Notes: generated by a model not told the origin, from the sequence alone. A DNA stretch of 64,000 bases from Sphingomonas oryzagri (GCF_029906645.1 NZ_JARYGZ010000001.1:372001-436000), one strand, 5' to 3'. Counted from the first letter of the stretch, positions 17,799-26,311 are shown. Translations and numbers: made by a program.

Positions 17799-18456
17799 AT
17801 TCCTCGACGTCGATCAGTCCGCGCCCGTCGCCGATATCGGCGCGGATCGCGTCTGCCAGACCCGCCGCATCGCCGCGCACGATCGCATCCAGCGCCTGCT
17901 GGTGCTGATCGACCAGCCGCGCCGTGCCGACCCGCCCGTAGACCACCCGCATCAGCGGGCCGAAGCGCATCCACAAAGTCTCGATCATCCGCGTCAGCAC
18001 GCCCTGGCCCCGCGCGCGATAGATCAGGAAGTGGAAGGCGTAGTTGTTTTCCATGTAGCTGTTGACGTCGCCGCTCTCGATCGCGGCATCGATCGCGGCG
18101 TCGGCGGCGCGCAGCTGACGGATCAGCTTGGCGTCGATGGCGGGCAAAGCGAGCGCCGCCGCCTCCGGCTCCAGCAGCAGCCGGCAGTGCATCACCTCTT
18201 CGAGCAGCTCGGGCGTCATCACCGGCACGATGATCTTGCGCTTGGAGCGTATCTCCACCGCGCCCTCTGCGGCGAGGCGGGAGAGGGCGTCGCGCACCGG
18301 CATCTGGCTGACGCCCAATTGCTGCGCGAGGCCGCGTGTCGAGATGCCGAGGCCCGGCGCGATGCGGCCGGTGATCAGGCGCTGGCGCAGTTCGTCATAC
18401 ACGCCGGCGCGGAGCGTCGCCTCGCCTTCCTGCTCCTTTTCCTCGGTCTTGCTCAG
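17797..18456 (-). CDS. GntR/FCD-family transcription regulator, likely CTG start
   Basis: About 219 residues if started at CTG 18456. Winged-helix DNA-binding part GLAQQLGVSQMPVRDALSRL near residues 40-60, then an FCD effector domain with His residues in HCRLLLEPEAA and FHFLIYRA that usually bind a metal and a carboxylate ligand. No ATG precedes the DNA-binding domain. GTG 18402 would clip the first helix and has no ribosome site; CTG 18456 forms a CTGA overlap with the stop of the upstream dehydrogenase gene and has AGGGGAG eight bases ahead. Longer readings into that gene are possible but would add residues unlike the family. It probably controls the adjacent spermidine dehydrogenase-like gene. 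Confidence 0.8.
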   Translation of the reverse strand: MSKTEEKEQEGEATLRAGVYDELRQRLITGRIAPGLGISTRGLAQQLGVSQMPVRDALSRLAAEGAVEIRSKRKIIVPVMTPELLEEVMHCRLLLEPEAAALALPAIDAKLIRQLRAADAAIDAAIESGDVNSYMENNYAFHFLIYRARGQGVLTRMIETLWMRFGPLMRVVYGRVGTARLVDQHQQALDAIVRGDAAGLADAIRADIGDGRGLIDVEE

Positions 18457-20345
18457 CTCAGCAGCTCCCCTACGGCGCGGTGCGCCTGGTCGATCGCCAC
18501 GCTGGTATAGGCGCCGCGCCCGGAATCCGCATTGGCAATCGCGATGCGGCCGAATCTTTTGCGCGCGATCACATTGGGTTGCTGATCCTCCGGCAGTACC
18601 GGCTCCCACAGCGGATTGAATTCGGGCGCATAGCCGTGCGGCCAGCGGTTGACGGTGATGCCGGTGATGTCGCGATCCGGATCGAAGCCGCCGCCCGCCA
18701 GCGCACGGCCCATCTCGTCGCGGATATGATGCTCATATTCCTCGAACGGCGTCTGGAGCAACGCCATGCGGCCGGCACGGTTCTGGTCGAATTCGGGCAG
18801 GCCGGGCTGGCAGGGGACATGCTCCAGCCGCACGATCGTCGGCTTGGAGGGATCGCGCGGCGTCGCATAGCCGCCGACGTCGACCACCTCGTTCAGCCCG
18901 TAATCGGTAAAGTAGCAGCCCGGCGCATAGACACGGTTGATCTTGAGCCGGTCGAACGCCTGCCAGTTGGCCAGCTCAACCGAGGTGTAGACGAGCGGTG
19001 CCTTCACCAGATCGTGCAGTGCGGCCTTCTGCGGGTCGGGCAGTTCGGGCACGATATAGGGGATCATCATGTTCCAGCTGGCCATGATTACCTGTTTTGC
19101 GCGGACCATTTTCAGATCCATGCCGGTGACGTAGGTCACCTGCACCTCGCGTGCCGTGTCGGGCGATCCGAGATGGTGCACCGCCAGCGCGATCGACGAG
19201 AGGCGGATGCGGACGGCATGTTCCGGTCGGTCGAGCTGGCTGTAATCGGCCTGCGCCAGCACGCTGTCGGACGCATCCTTGCCTGGCAGCGCCTCGGGGA
19301 TCAGCGAGCGGACCAGCAGGCGCGCGATGGTGGCGTTGCCGTCCGGGAAATGGAGCGTGTAGCTGCCCCCCGTCTCGGCATAGCCATAGGGCGTGAAGCC
19401 CATCCGCGCGATGCCGCCTTTTTCCAGCTTCAACCCCTCGAAACCGGGGAAACCCATGCCCCAGGCATCGAGCGCTGTGATCGCATCGATCCCCACGCCC
19501 CACCAGCCCTGCGAGCGCGGCTGGAAATAGGCGAGCGCCTGCGGATCGGCCTTGGCGTAATCGGCCAGATAAGCTTTGTAGGAGATGCGGCTGAGCTTGT
19601 CCTTCATCTCGGCCGAGGAGAGGCCAGGCATCCACGCCTCGCCGCCGCTTTCGATCGCCGCGATATTGCGCTTGGCCTCGTCGGAGAGCGGTGCCTTGGC
19701 GAGCAGATCCGGCCAGGGCGTCGCCTTGGTGCCGACCGCCAGATGGTCCGCGCCGAAGGTCTGCTTGTCGAAGAAGATGCCGTGGCCGAGGCCGCGCGAG
19801 GCGTAATAGCCTTCCTTCTCGATCCCCTTCATCGCCTCCACGTCGAGGCCGATCGCCTTGAGCAATCCGTCCGCCTGCGGGCTGTAGGGATAGGGGCTGT
19901 CGATGCCGAGCGTGCCGCCGTTGCACAGCAAAGTGGGCGATCCGGCCGGGCGGAACTCGTTGCGCTTGGCATGGCCGCCAAAATCGTCGTGATTTTCGAG
20001 GATCAGGATGCGGGCGTCGGGCTTGGCCTGCCGGAAGAAATGCGCCGCCGACAACCCGCTGATGCCGCCGCCGACGACGACCAGGTCGTAGCGTTCGCCG
20101 GTGTCGACCGGATTGCCCTTGCCCGGATGCCCGCCGTCGCGCAGCACATGCGCCTGCTCGAACGCGCCGGGGTGCGATCCACGCAGGCCCGTGCGGAGCG
20201 GGGGATAGGTGGCGGCGAGGTCGCTCGCCGAGGCGGCGGCGTTGCCGGCGGGCGAGCAGCCGGCCAGCAGGCTCGCGGACGCGAGGCCGGCCGCGCCGAC
20301 CGCCACGCCATTCACGAAATCGCGCCGGGTGATGTCTCTCGCCAT
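18453..20345 (-). CDS. Spermidine dehydrogenase-like FAD enzyme, Tat lipoprotein
   Basis: 630 residues. The N-terminus has a Tat signal (TRRDFVNG) followed by the lipobox LLAGC, so it is probably folded with FAD in the cytoplasm and anchored in the envelope. The mature part begins with TGLRGSHPGAFEQAH, a segment typical of SpdH-type spermidine dehydrogenases, then the FAD motif LVVVGGGISGLSAAHFFRQA near residue 90 and ENHDDFGGHAKRNEF near 115. SpdH oxidises spermidine, releasing aldehyde and amine. The substrate here is inferred. The gene ends in a four-base overlap with the GntR gene. It fits the PuuB-like and PotD-like genes 12 kb away as part of polyamine breakdown. Confidence 0.8.
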   Translation of the reverse strand: MARDITRRDFVNGVAVGAAGLASASLLAGCSPAGNAAASASDLAATYPPLRTGLRGSHPGAFEQAHVLRDGGHPGKGNPVDTGERYDLVVVGGGISGLSAAHFFRQAKPDARILILENHDDFGGHAKRNEFRPAGSPTLLCNGGTLGIDSPYPYSPQADGLLKAIGLDVEAMKGIEKEGYYASRGLGHGIFFDKQTFGADHLAVGTKATPWPDLLAKAPLSDEAKRNIAAIESGGEAWMPGLSSAEMKDKLSRISYKAYLADYAKADPQALAYFQPRSQGWWGVGIDAITALDAWGMGFPGFEGLKLEKGGIARMGFTPYGYAETGGSYTLHFPDGNATIARLLVRSLIPEALPGKDASDSVLAQADYSQLDRPEHAVRIRLSSIALAVHHLGSPDTAREVQVTYVTGMDLKMVRAKQVIMASWNMMIPYIVPELPDPQKAALHDLVKAPLVYTSVELANWQAFDRLKINRVYAPGCYFTDYGLNEVVDVGGYATPRDPSKPTIVRLEHVPCQPGLPEFDQNRAGRMALLQTPFEEYEHHIRDEMGRALAGGGFDPDRDITGITVNRWPHGYAPEFNPLWEPVLPEDQQPNVIARKRFGRIAIANADSGRGAYTSVAIDQAHRAVGELLS

Positions 20346-20376
20346 GTAAGCCCCCGCAGCCGGATACTGTCATGGA

Positions 20377-20396
20377 CAATCTAAGATCACAGATTG
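20377..20396. promoter_or_regulatory. Inverted repeat in promoter of spermidine dehydrogenase-like gene
   Basis: CAATCT and AGATTG form a perfect 6-base inverted repeat separated by 8 bases, in an AT-richer patch 32 bases before the ATG at 20345. It is a plausible operator for the GntR protein encoded at the end of the same operon. The spacer contains GATCAC, shared with the palindrome at 8035. Confidence 0.4.
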
Positions 20397-20444
20397 AGGC
20401 GAGTCAAATGCCGATCGTGGGCTGCGGAAGTCGGCACGGGCAGG

Positions 20445-20990
20445 TCAACCGTCTGAGGGAGGCGTCCTGCGGCTCAGCAACCGGATTTCGATCGCGGAGA
20501 GACCGTCGAACGGATCATCCATGCCAATCTCGCGGATCAGGTCGCCGGATCGGAGGTGGAGGCGCGGCCCTTCCTGCATGGCGACGAACATGTGAGGCTG
20601 TTCATCCTGCCATGGGGCCGGACGGATGGGTCGGGGGGCGCCCACCTCCTGACGCCAATCGCGCGCTGTCGCCATGACGTTGAGAACGTGCATGGGGGTG
20701 GCACCGACGATCGCCGATACGGCCTCCTCGCCGTCGAAACGCAGGATCGTACCCGGCTCGACATCCACCAACCGGCCCGAGACCCGCAGGACACCGACGC
20801 CGGCCAGGCCGACGAGCGTGCGTTCCACGCCTGGAAAACGCGAAAACGGGCCGTCCCGCGCGATCGTCGCCACGCTGATGCGCCAAGCGAGGCCCTGATC
20901 GCCTGGCGGTGCGGCGAGCAGTTCCCGCGTCGTGCCGCCGCCATTCTTCCACGGCATGTCGGGCTGGTCGGCGACCCGTATGATCTGCAC
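20445..20990 (-). CDS. hutD: HutD family protein
   Basis: 181 residues, a cupin-like HutD. Diagnostic opening MPWKNGGGTTREL near residues 12-24, FSRFPGVERTLVGL near 50 and DVEPGTILRFDGEE near 76. HutD members are thought to limit histidine degradation (by controlling urocanate levels), but the biochemical activity is not settled. No hut genes are near, so the gene is isolated between parE and the spermidine dehydrogenase-like gene, all on the minus strand. Confidence 0.9.
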   Translation of the reverse strand: MQIIRVADQPDMPWKNGGGTTRELLAAPPGDQGLAWRISVATIARDGPFSRFPGVERTLVGLAGVGVLRVSGRLVDVEPGTILRFDGEEAVSAIVGATPMHVLNVMATARDWRQEVGAPRPIRPAPWQDEQPHMFVAMQEGPRLHLRSGDLIREIGMDDPFDGLSAIEIRLLSRRTPPSDG

Positions 20991-21019
20991 GTCATCCCCT
21001 TCGCCGCGCCGGCCTTCGT

Positions 21020-23005
21020 TCAGGCGTCGATCTCTTCCCCGTCCACCCGCGCCGCATTCTCCTGAATGAAGGCGAAGCGGTGGGCCGCTTCCTTGCCCAT
21101 CAGCCGATCGACCAGATCGCGCACCGCCGCCCGTTCTTCATATTCCTGCGGCAGCGTCACGCGGATCATGCCGCGCGTCGCCGGGTCCATCGTGGTTTCG
21201 CGCAGCTGCTGCGGGTTCATCTCGCCGAGGCCCTTGAAGCGCGCGACCTCGACCTTCTTGCCCTTGAACGGGCCGGCCTCGATCCGCGCGCGATCCTCGT
21301 CGTCCCTGGCGTAGAGGCTCTTGGCGCCCGCCGTCAGCCGGTAGAGCGGCGGCTGTGCGAGGAACAGGTGCCCCTTGCGCACCACGTCGGGCATCTCCTG
21401 GAAGAAGAACGTCATCAGCAGCGTGGCGATGTGGGCGCCGTCGACGTCGGCGTCGGTCATGATGACGATGCGTTCGTAGCGCAGCTGGCTGGCGTCGCAG
21501 CGCTCGCGCGTGCCGCAGCCGAGCGCCTGGATCAGATCGGCGATTTCCTGGTTCGCCAATATCTTGGCGCTGTTCGCGGACGCGACGTTGAGGATCTTGC
21601 CGCGGATCGGTAGCACCGCCTGCGTCTTGCGGTCGCGCGCCTGCTTGGCGGAGCCGCCGGCCGAATCGCCCTCGACGATGAACAGCTCGGTGCCTTCGGG
21701 CGAGTCCGAGGCGCAGTCGGTCAACTTGCCGGGAAGCCTGAGCTTCCGCCCGGAAGTGGCTGTCTTTCTTTTGACGTCGCGCTCCGCTTTCCTGCGGAGC
21801 CGCTCGTCCATGCGATCGAGCACATAACCGAGCAGCGCCTTGCCGCGATCCATGTTGTGGCTGAGGAAATGGTCGAAATGGTCGCGCACCGCTGCCTCGA
21901 CCAGCCGCGCGGCGTCGGGCGAGGTGAGGCGGTCCTTGGTCTGGCTCTGGAACTGCGGGTCGCGAATGAAGACCGAGAGCATCAGTTCGGAGCCGGTCAT
22001 CACGTCCTCGGGGGCGATGTCCTTTGCCTTCTTGTTGCCGGTGAGGTCGGCGAAGGCGCGGATACCCTTCACCAGTGCGGCACGCAGGCCCTGTTCGTGG
22101 GTGCCGCCATCGGGCGTCGGGATGGTGTTGCAGTAATAGCTGTACGATCCGTCCGAGAAGAGTGGCCAGGCCACCGCCCATTCGGCCGAGCCCATGCCGT
22201 CGGCGAAATCCTGCCGGCCGTTGAAGAAGTCCGCCGTCGCGCACTCGCGCCCGCCGACCTGTTCCTTCAGGTGATCGGACAGGCCGCCGGGGAACTGGAA
22301 CACCGCCTCGTGCGGGGTGTCGTCGGTGAGGATCGCGGGATCGCACTTCCAGCGGATCTCGACGCCCGCGAAGAGATAGGCCTTGGATCGGGCGAGGCGG
22401 TAGAGGCGTTGCGGCTTGAACTTCAGCTCGCCGAAAATCTCGACGTCGGGCACGAAGCTGACCGAAGTGCCGCGCCGGTTGGGCGCCGCGCCTACCTTTT
22501 CCAGCGCGCCTTGCGGATGCCCGCGCGAGAAGCGCTGCTGGTACAGTTCCTTGTTGCGCGCGACCTCGACCACCGTCTCGACCGAGAGCGCGTTGACCGC
22601 GCAGACGCCGACGCCGTGCAGGCCACCCGACGTCTGATAGGCACCGCCGGAGAATTTGCCTCCGGAGTGGAGCATCGTGAAGATCACTTCGAGCGCCGAC
22701 TTGCCCTTGTGGCGGGGGTGCTCGTCGATCGGGATTCCGCGCCCGTTGTCGATCACGGTCAGGCGGTTGCCGGCGCTCAGCGTCACCTCGATGCGGGTGG
22801 CGTGTCCGGCGACGGCCTCGTCCATCGCATTGTCGATCACCTCGGCGGCGAGGTGGTGGAGCGCGCGCTCGTCCGTGCCGCCGATATACATGCCCGGCCG
22901 CCGCCGGATCGGTTCGAGACCTTCGAGCACCTCGATCGAGGAGGCGTCATAGCCTTCGTTGGAGGAGCGGGGCGGGGGCGTGAAGAGATCGTCGTCGTTG
23001 GCCAT
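21020..23005 (-). CDS. parE: DNA topoisomerase IV subunit B
   Basis: 661 residues from ATG 23005. GHKL ATPase motifs: EVIDNAMDEA, VIDNGRGIP and GGLHGVGVCAVNALS. The TOPRIM domain has the metal-binding Glu in ELFIVEGDSAGGSAKQARDR and DADVDGAHIATLL; the end matches the ParE/GyrB C-terminal domain. Length is that of ParE, not GyrB. With ParC it unlinks daughter chromosomes using ATP. Readings that start further upstream at 23038 add residues not typical of the family. Confidence 0.96.
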   Translation of the reverse strand: MANDDDLFTPPPRSSNEGYDASSIEVLEGLEPIRRRPGMYIGGTDERALHHLAAEVIDNAMDEAVAGHATRIEVTLSAGNRLTVIDNGRGIPIDEHPRHKGKSALEVIFTMLHSGGKFSGGAYQTSGGLHGVGVCAVNALSVETVVEVARNKELYQQRFSRGHPQGALEKVGAAPNRRGTSVSFVPDVEIFGELKFKPQRLYRLARSKAYLFAGVEIRWKCDPAILTDDTPHEAVFQFPGGLSDHLKEQVGGRECATADFFNGRQDFADGMGSAEWAVAWPLFSDGSYSYYCNTIPTPDGGTHEQGLRAALVKGIRAFADLTGNKKAKDIAPEDVMTGSELMLSVFIRDPQFQSQTKDRLTSPDAARLVEAAVRDHFDHFLSHNMDRGKALLGYVLDRMDERLRRKAERDVKRKTATSGRKLRLPGKLTDCASDSPEGTELFIVEGDSAGGSAKQARDRKTQAVLPIRGKILNVASANSAKILANQEIADLIQALGCGTRERCDASQLRYERIVIMTDADVDGAHIATLLMTFFFQEMPDVVRKGHLFLAQPPLYRLTAGAKSLYARDDEDRARIEAGPFKGKKVEVARFKGLGEMNPQQLRETTMDPATRGMIRVTLPQEYEERAAVRDLVDRLMGKEAAHRFAFIQENAARVDGEEIDA

Positions 23006-23139
23006 CGTGCGCCAGCATAGACGGGCGAGGGCGCCCACGCCAAGCGGGGTGTGCTTGGTCCGTTCCGGATGCGGTTTCCGACTTTCGGTTACCTGCCGCT
23101 CACCATGCCACGCGCATCACCGGCGCGGGAGGTTCGGCT

Positions 23140-23841
23140 ATGTTGGTGAGGGACGAGGCGCCGGTATGCGGCAAGATGGGCGTGCTCGCTGCGGCGGGCG
23201 CGGCGGGCGTGGTAATGGCGGCGTGGATGCGCCTGGCATCCGGCGGCGCGCCGGGATGGCCGCTGATCGTCGCGATCTGGCTGGCGGCGGGCGCGATGAT
23301 CATCGTGCTCTGTCGCACGACGATGCCGGCGCAGTTGCGCGGGCCGCTGGTGCTGGCGCTGATCGCGACGATGTTCTTCGGCGTCGCGCGCGGAAACATT
23401 TTCGGGGTGCACGCGGTCGGCGATCAGGTGGCGCAGGGCGTCGATCAGGCGTCGGCGGCGCGTGGCGCGATCGACAGCTATGCGACCGGCGTGGCGCCGA
23501 CCCCGCAGGCGGGCGAGGGTGGCGCGGAGGTCGCGCTCACTGCCGGGCGCAACGGAGGCGGCGACTGGGCGCGAGACATCGATACCGCGTGGCGGGATCG
23601 GATCGGTGGTGTCGGGGCGCGCGACATCCGCATCGACGGGTGGGTGGACGAGGAGGGGGAGGCCGACGGGCTGACCCGGATCGCGGTCGACTGGGGCGTC
23701 ACCCACGGCTTCGCCAGCGCGCATTGCGGACGGACCAGCAGCGCCGGTCGCGATCGCGCGACCATGATCGATGCCGTCGCCGAGCCGATGGTGCAGGCGG
23801 TGGAGCGTACGATGCGCGAGGGCAAGGCGAACTGCCCTTAA
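23140..23841 (+). CDS. Hypothetical membrane protein
   Basis: 233 residues, family not recognised. Three hydrophobic segments are likely membrane helices at about residues 14-32, 40-58 and 69-86; the remaining 145 residues are hydrophilic and rich in Gly, Ala, Asp and Arg, with two Cys in the last 45 residues (HCGRT and NCP). Convincing ribosome site GGAGG seven bases before the ATG. It is convergent with gcrA and shares a terminator with it. It looks like a lineage-specific envelope protein. Confidence 0.7.
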   Translation: MLVRDEAPVCGKMGVLAAAGAAGVVMAAWMRLASGGAPGWPLIVAIWLAAGAMIIVLCRTTMPAQLRGPLVLALIATMFFGVARGNIFGVHAVGDQVAQGVDQASAARGAIDSYATGVAPTPQAGEGGAEVALTAGRNGGGDWARDIDTAWRDRIGGVGARDIRIDGWVDEEGEADGLTRIAVDWGVTHGFASAHCGRTSSAGRDRATMIDAVAEPMVQAVERTMREGKANCP

Positions 23842-23847
23842 CCTGAA

Positions 23848-23870
23848 TCCTCCCCCCTGGCGGGGGAGGA
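23848..23870. terminator. Hairpin between hypothetical gene and gcrA
   Basis: TCCTCCCCC and GGGGGAGGA form a 9-base-pair stem with a five-base loop, in the 37-base gap between two convergent genes. It may terminate in both directions, although it lacks a T-run. The sequence is similar in style to genome-wide palindromic repeats. Confidence 0.5.
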
Positions 23871-23878
23871 CCAAGTCA

Positions 23879-24580
23879 TCAACGCACGCGCGGGCCGCCA
23901 TAGGGCAGCGGCGGCGGCGGGCGCCGGTCGCGGCGCGGCATCTGGGCCTGATAGGCCTGGCCGCAATGCTGCACGCAATAGGGGAAGCCGGGGTTCACCG
24001 GATCGCCGCAGAAGTGGAAATCCGGCTCGCCCGGATGGCCGAGCGGCCACTTGCAGATGCGATCGTTGAGTTCCAGCAGCGAGGTCTTGTCGGCGATCTC
24101 GGGCGCGGGCTTGGCCGGCACCAGACGGCGCGGCGGAGCCGGCGGGATCGGCGACTGCTGCTCGCCCGGCTGCTGGCGCTGGAAACCGCCCGGGCCGATC
24201 GAGCGATAGACCGGCTGGTCGGCGCGCGGCTCGGCCGGTGCCGGGGCGGCAGCCGCGGGGACCGGATCGGGACGGGGGGGCGGCGCGGGGGGCGGCTCGG
24301 GCGCCGCGGCGACCGGGCGCGGGCGAGGCGCCTCGACCTTTTCCACCTTCTCGACCTTCGGGGCAGGCGGCGGCGCAGCCTCCTTGGGCGCGGCCGGCGC
24401 GGGCGCCGCATCGTCATTGCCCTTCACGGGCGAGGGGCGGCTTTCGAGGCCCAGGCGGTGCGCCTTGCCGATCACCGCGTTGCGGCTGACGCCGCCCAGC
24501 TCATCGGCGATCTGGCTGGCGGTGAGGCCCTGTCCCCACAGGCTCTTGAGCTTGTCGATCCGCTCGTCCGTCCACGACAT
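23879..24580 (-). CDS. gcrA: GcrA cell cycle regulator
   Basis: 233 residues. The DNA-binding N-terminus is unmistakable: MSWTDERIDKLKSLWGQGL then ASQIADELGGVSRNAVIGKA. The C-terminus (PLGHPGEPDFHFCGDPV and YCVQHCGQAY) is the sigma-interaction region. The middle (about residues 50-150) is a long Pro/Ala/Glu-rich linker, longer than in Caulobacter GcrA, which is about 170 residues. GcrA acts with sigma-70 at methylated promoters to control cell-cycle genes in alphaproteobacteria. Confidence 0.95.
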   Translation of the reverse strand: MSWTDERIDKLKSLWGQGLTASQIADELGGVSRNAVIGKAHRLGLESRPSPVKGNDDAAPAPAAPKEAAPPPAPKVEKVEKVEAPRPRPVAAAPEPPPAPPPRPDPVPAAAAPAPAEPRADQPVYRSIGPGGFQRQQPGEQQSPIPPAPPRRLVPAKPAPEIADKTSLLELNDRICKWPLGHPGEPDFHFCGDPVNPGFPYCVQHCGQAYQAQMPRRDRRPPPPLPYGGPRVR

Positions 24581-24638
24581 CGTTCGTTTCTTCTCCGTAT
24601 CCCTTGCGGGGGCGGCACCGGAGGCTTAGGTCGCAGCC

Positions 24639-25484
24639 ATGCTCGACCAGCCCCACAACGCCACGCAGCCCATGATCTCCCCCCCGGGCGTGCCCGTGAT
24701 CAAACAGGTCAACTGGGGAGGATTGCGCACCCTCTATGTGAAGGAGGTGAGGCGCTTCTTCAAGGTCCAGCTTCAGACTGTGTGGGCGCCGGCCGTCACG
24801 ACGCTGCTGTATCTGGTGATCTTCACGGTCGCATTGGGCGCGCGGGCGGCGGTTCCGGTGGGTGGCACGACCCGCCCCTTCGCCGATTTCATCGCGCCGG
24901 GCCTGATCGTGATGGGCATGATGACCAACGCCTTCGCCAATTCCAGCTTTTCGCTGCTGGTCGGCAAGCTGCAGGGCACGATCGTCGATTATCTGATGCC
25001 GCCGCTCTCCTCGTCGGAGCTTCTGGCGGGCCTGTCGCTGGCGGCGGTGACGCGCGCTTTCCTGGTCGGCGGCGCGCTGTGGATCGCGATGCTGTGCTGG
25101 CCGGGCGTGCATGTCGCCATGGCCAATCCGCTGGCGGTTTTGTGGTTCGGCCTGATGGGCTCGCTGCTGCTCACTTTCCTGGGCGTGCTGACCTCGATCT
25201 GGGCGGAGAAGTTCGATCACGCCGCCGCCGTCACCAATTTCGTGGTGCAGCCGCTCGCGCTGCTTTCCGGCACCTTCTACTCGGTGGACAAGCTGGCGCC
25301 GACGTTCCGCCTGATCAGCCACTTCAACCCGATCTTCTACGTGATTTCGGGCTTCCGCTACGGCTTCCTGGGCGTCGCCGATTCGCCGGTGGCGTTCGGG
25401 GCGGGGCTGCTGTTCGTCATCAACGTCGCGATGGGCGTGCTCTGCTACACGCTGTTGCGCCGGGGCTGGAAGATCAAGAACTGA
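24639..25484 (+). CDS. ABC-2 type transporter permease, YadH-like
   Basis: 281 residues, six membrane helices. RTLYVKEVRRFFKVQLQTV at the start, FIAPGLIVMGMMTNAFAN, and NPIFYVISGFRYGFLGVADS near the end resemble the YadH-type export permease. A start at ATG 24672 is also possible. In other bacteria the matching ATPase gene (YadG-like) is normally adjacent; here it is absent, with gcrA upstream (divergent) and an unrelated membrane protein downstream. Substrate unknown. Confidence 0.88.
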   Translation: MLDQPHNATQPMISPPGVPVIKQVNWGGLRTLYVKEVRRFFKVQLQTVWAPAVTTLLYLVIFTVALGARAAVPVGGTTRPFADFIAPGLIVMGMMTNAFANSSFSLLVGKLQGTIVDYLMPPLSSSELLAGLSLAAVTRAFLVGGALWIAMLCWPGVHVAMANPLAVLWFGLMGSLLLTFLGVLTSIWAEKFDHAAAVTNFVVQPLALLSGTFYSVDKLAPTFRLISHFNPIFYVISGFRYGFLGVADSPVAFGAGLLFVINVAMGVLCYTLLRRGWKIKN

Positions 25485-25494
25485 CCAGTACGCG

Positions 25495-26154
25495 TCAGGG
25501 GCAGGATGCCAGCGCGCTCGGGTGGGCGCGCAACGCCGATCCCGTCAGGATGCGTATGGCGGACCCGGACTGTTCCTGAAGCACCCACAGGCAGAAGGGC
25601 GGGTAGTGGCCCCGCGGTGTTTTCTTCAGCAGCGTCTGGTAGTCCGCGTCGGTGATTTCGACCTGCGTTTCCCCGGCGTTGAATGGATCGATCGAGGCGT
25701 ATTTCGCCGTCCCGCGACCGGCTTTCTGGAAGGAATCGACGTCATAGGGTTTCGGCGTGCCGACCGGCGCGCGCCAGTCGAAGGCGTAGAGATCCGCGAG
25801 GCGCCACGCGAAATGCCCGCCGATCGCGCCGTTGAGCGGGGCGAAGATGAGCGAGAAGAAGGCGAACGTGCCGATGCTGCGCCCCCAGCCGGGGCGACGC
25901 GGCGACATGCGGGTGAGCACCATGAAACAGGCGCCGATCGCGAGGCCGCCCAGCACGCCGATCGCGATCCCCATATCCCGCACGGCCGGCGAAATGGGCG
26001 TGATGAGCACGGTACGCGTCGTGTTGATGTCGATGGCCGCGAGGGGAAGCGGCGCCATCAGCGCGAGCATGGCGATGTTGATCCGCCTCGGCGCACCCGC
26101 CCGCCCGAAATAGGCATCCCCGAGAGTCGTCGCTTTCGCCATCGTGCGGACCAT
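25495..26154 (-). CDS. Hypothetical membrane protein
   Basis: About 219 residues from ATG 26154 or 26142; the open frame continues to 26331, but that part crosses the argD leader. Three or so hydrophobic segments at about residues 25-45, 52-75 and 85-105, followed by a hydrophilic domain with IDPFNAGETQVEITDADY and QEQSGSAIRILTGSAL. No family recognised. It is convergent with the YadH-like gene (10 bases apart) and divergent from argD. Confidence 0.65.
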   Translation of the reverse strand: MVRTMAKATTLGDAYFGRAGAPRRINIAMLALMAPLPLAAIDINTTRTVLITPISPAVRDMGIAIGVLGGLAIGACFMVLTRMSPRRPGWGRSIGTFAFFSLIFAPLNGAIGGHFAWRLADLYAFDWRAPVGTPKPYDVDSFQKAGRGTAKYASIDPFNAGETQVEITDADYQTLLKKTPRGHYPPFCLWVLQEQSGSAIRILTGSALRAHPSALASCP

Positions 26155-26240
26155 GCCGATCGCCGGTAAACGCCCCGTTACGCCCGGATCCGGCGGGGTT
26201 GTCGGATGCCGATCGCTCCAGTAAGGAGCCTTCCCCAGAC

Positions 26241-26264
26241 AGGCGGCCCCACGGTCGCCTTTTT
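26241..26264 (+). terminator. Terminator-like hairpin in the argD leader
   Basis: AGGCGGCC-CCAC-GGTCGCCT (eight pairs, one G-T) followed by TTTT, 48 bases before the argD ATG and pointing toward argD. Because the gene on the left runs leftward, the only rightward transcript here is the one for argD itself, so this may be an attenuator. I saw no arginine-rich leader peptide. Confidence 0.5.
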
Positions 26265-26311
26265 GCTTTCCCGGAGCTGTTCTCCACAACGACAAGAAGG
26301 AGTGCTTTGCC

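Noticed and set aside
23089-23901. A minus-strand gene opposite the hypothetical protein at 23140.
   Set aside because: No ribosome site or recognisable domain; the plus-strand frame has a GGAGG and membrane helices.
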